Positions 8,243-8,792 of a stretch of DNA of 8,792 bases are shown one piece after another. Position numbers and translations under genes: made by a program. The stretch's first letter is position 1. The number at the start of each line of letters is the position of its first letter. Source of the DNA: Thiotrichaceae bacterium (GTDB lineage: Bacteria; Pseudomonadota; Gammaproteobacteria; Thiotrichales; Thiotrichaceae); assembly GCA_027008885.1 (NCBI GenBank), contig JALVDQ010000337.1:1-8792 (forward strand), written 5' to 3'. The notes below the pieces were generated by a model. It had not been told where the DNA came from, did no database searches, and saw only the letters and a program-made list of their open reading frames with translations.

Positions 8243-8792
8243 ATGAAAGCCCGTCACTCAATTCCCGTTCGTCAGCCGCAATTTGATTTTGACAGCGATA
8301 TTCCGCGTTACTGGTTTAATGGCAATCCCGTCGTAACGCATAATTTTAACGGCTACAACCTGATGTTTCCCGAGTTTGAACGCTTTTTTGTGCGCTCGGT
8401 TTCGTATTTCAGGACGCACATAAAAGACCCTGAGTTGCTGCAACAAATTCATGGATTTAGCGCACAGGAGATCAAACACGCGCAGGCGCATCAGGATTAT
8501 TTCAGGGTACTGCAACGGCAGGGCTACCACTTTAGGGGCTTCCTCAAACTTTACAGTCGCTATGTCGGCTGGCTGGAAAAACACACCTCCCCCAGGCTGC
8601 GTCTCGCGCTTACTGCCGCAACCGAGCACTATACCGCCAGCATTGCCGGCATTCTGGTAAGTCATCCCGAGATTTTTGAGGATGTCTGCGCGCCCATGAA
8701 AAAACTGCTGGTATGGCATTCAGCAGAAGAAATCGAACACCGCAGTGTGGCATTCGATGTAATGCAGGCAGTAGGTATTGGCTATCGCACAC
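8243..8792 (+). CDS. Predicted metal-dependent hydrolase family protein (COG3687/PF10118 type), 5' part only
   Basis: The first 183 residues are visible; the frame is open to the window edge. The opening PRYWFNGNPVVTHNFN and FPEFERFF segments and overall layout match the family named 'predicted metal-dependent hydrolase', by recognition. The visible residues spell a class I di-iron, ferritin-like pattern: Glu46 in FPEFERFF, Glu76-x-x-His79 in QEIKH, Glu128 in ATEHYTA, and Glu163-x-x-His166 in AEEIEHRSVAFD. Helical segments between them fit a four-helix bundle. No signal peptide is seen. The ATG at 8243 is chosen because it gives the family N-terminus; only a weak AGG-like site precedes it, and an in-frame TTG at 8207 is a less likely start. 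It is divergent from tkt and is probably functionally unrelated to the sugar-phosphate genes. Substrate is unknown. Confidence 0.82.
   Translation, partial: MKARHSIPVRQPQFDFDSDIPRYWFNGNPVVTHNFNGYNLMFPEFERFFVRSVSYFRTHIKDPELLQQIHGFSAQEIKHAQAHQDYFRVLQRQGYHFRGFLKLYSRYVGWLEKHTSPRLRLALTAATEHYTASIAGILVSHPEIFEDVCAPMKKLLVWHSAEEIEHRSVAFDVMQAVGIGYRT

Noticed and set aside
8258..8719. A 153-codon open frame on the minus strand
   Set aside because: It lies wholly antisense to the plus-strand gene starting at 8243, whose product has a clear family pattern; the minus frame has no recognisable domain or ribosome site.

Overview
The window reads as a chromosomal piece of a gammaproteobacterium with an AT-leaning to moderate base composition. 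This is inferred from protein style, not from a search. The pyruvate kinase resembles enterobacterial PykA, the GAPDH resembles E. coli GapA, and the aldolase is the long class II 'Calvin cycle subtype'. Together with the gene order tkt-gap-pgk-pyk-fba, this fits autotrophic, methylotrophic or related marine gammaproteobacteria. No RuBisCO or phosphoribulokinase gene is in view, so carbon fixation cannot be claimed from this window.

Layout. Positions 1-7720 hold five genes, all on the minus strand and transcribed right to left: tkt (5723-7720), gap (4415-5416), pgk (2916-4097), pyk (1282-2748) and fba (127-1194). Together they interconvert pentose phosphates, triose phosphates, fructose-1,6-bisphosphate and pyruvate. 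All five are intact, with the expected catalytic residues. Behind fba lies a textbook intrinsic terminator with a C(UUCG)G loop (16-42). On the right, a 522-base spacer (7721-8242) separates tkt from a divergent plus-strand gene (8243 to beyond the window end). That gene is a partial member of the 'predicted metal-dependent hydrolase' family (COG3687 / PF10118 type), and its visible residues form a ferritin-like di-iron pattern.

The unusual part is between the genes. The cluster is not tightly packed: its spacers are 87, 167, 317 and 306 bases and are full of palindromes. They hold terminator hairpins after gap, after pgk and probably after tkt, two or three REP-like palindromes that begin with GTAG, and a 160-bp MITE-like element with about 57-bp imperfect terminal inverted repeats. 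The MITE sits inside the arms of another inverted repeat between tkt and gap. One arm of that outer repeat recurs almost unchanged on the far side of gap, so gap is bracketed by near-identical inverted 25/26-mers. I found no phage gene, CRISPR array, tRNA, rRNA or clearly novel multigene system. The best leads are the nested repeats around gap, the terminator in the pyk leader, and the di-iron reading of the 'hydrolase'.
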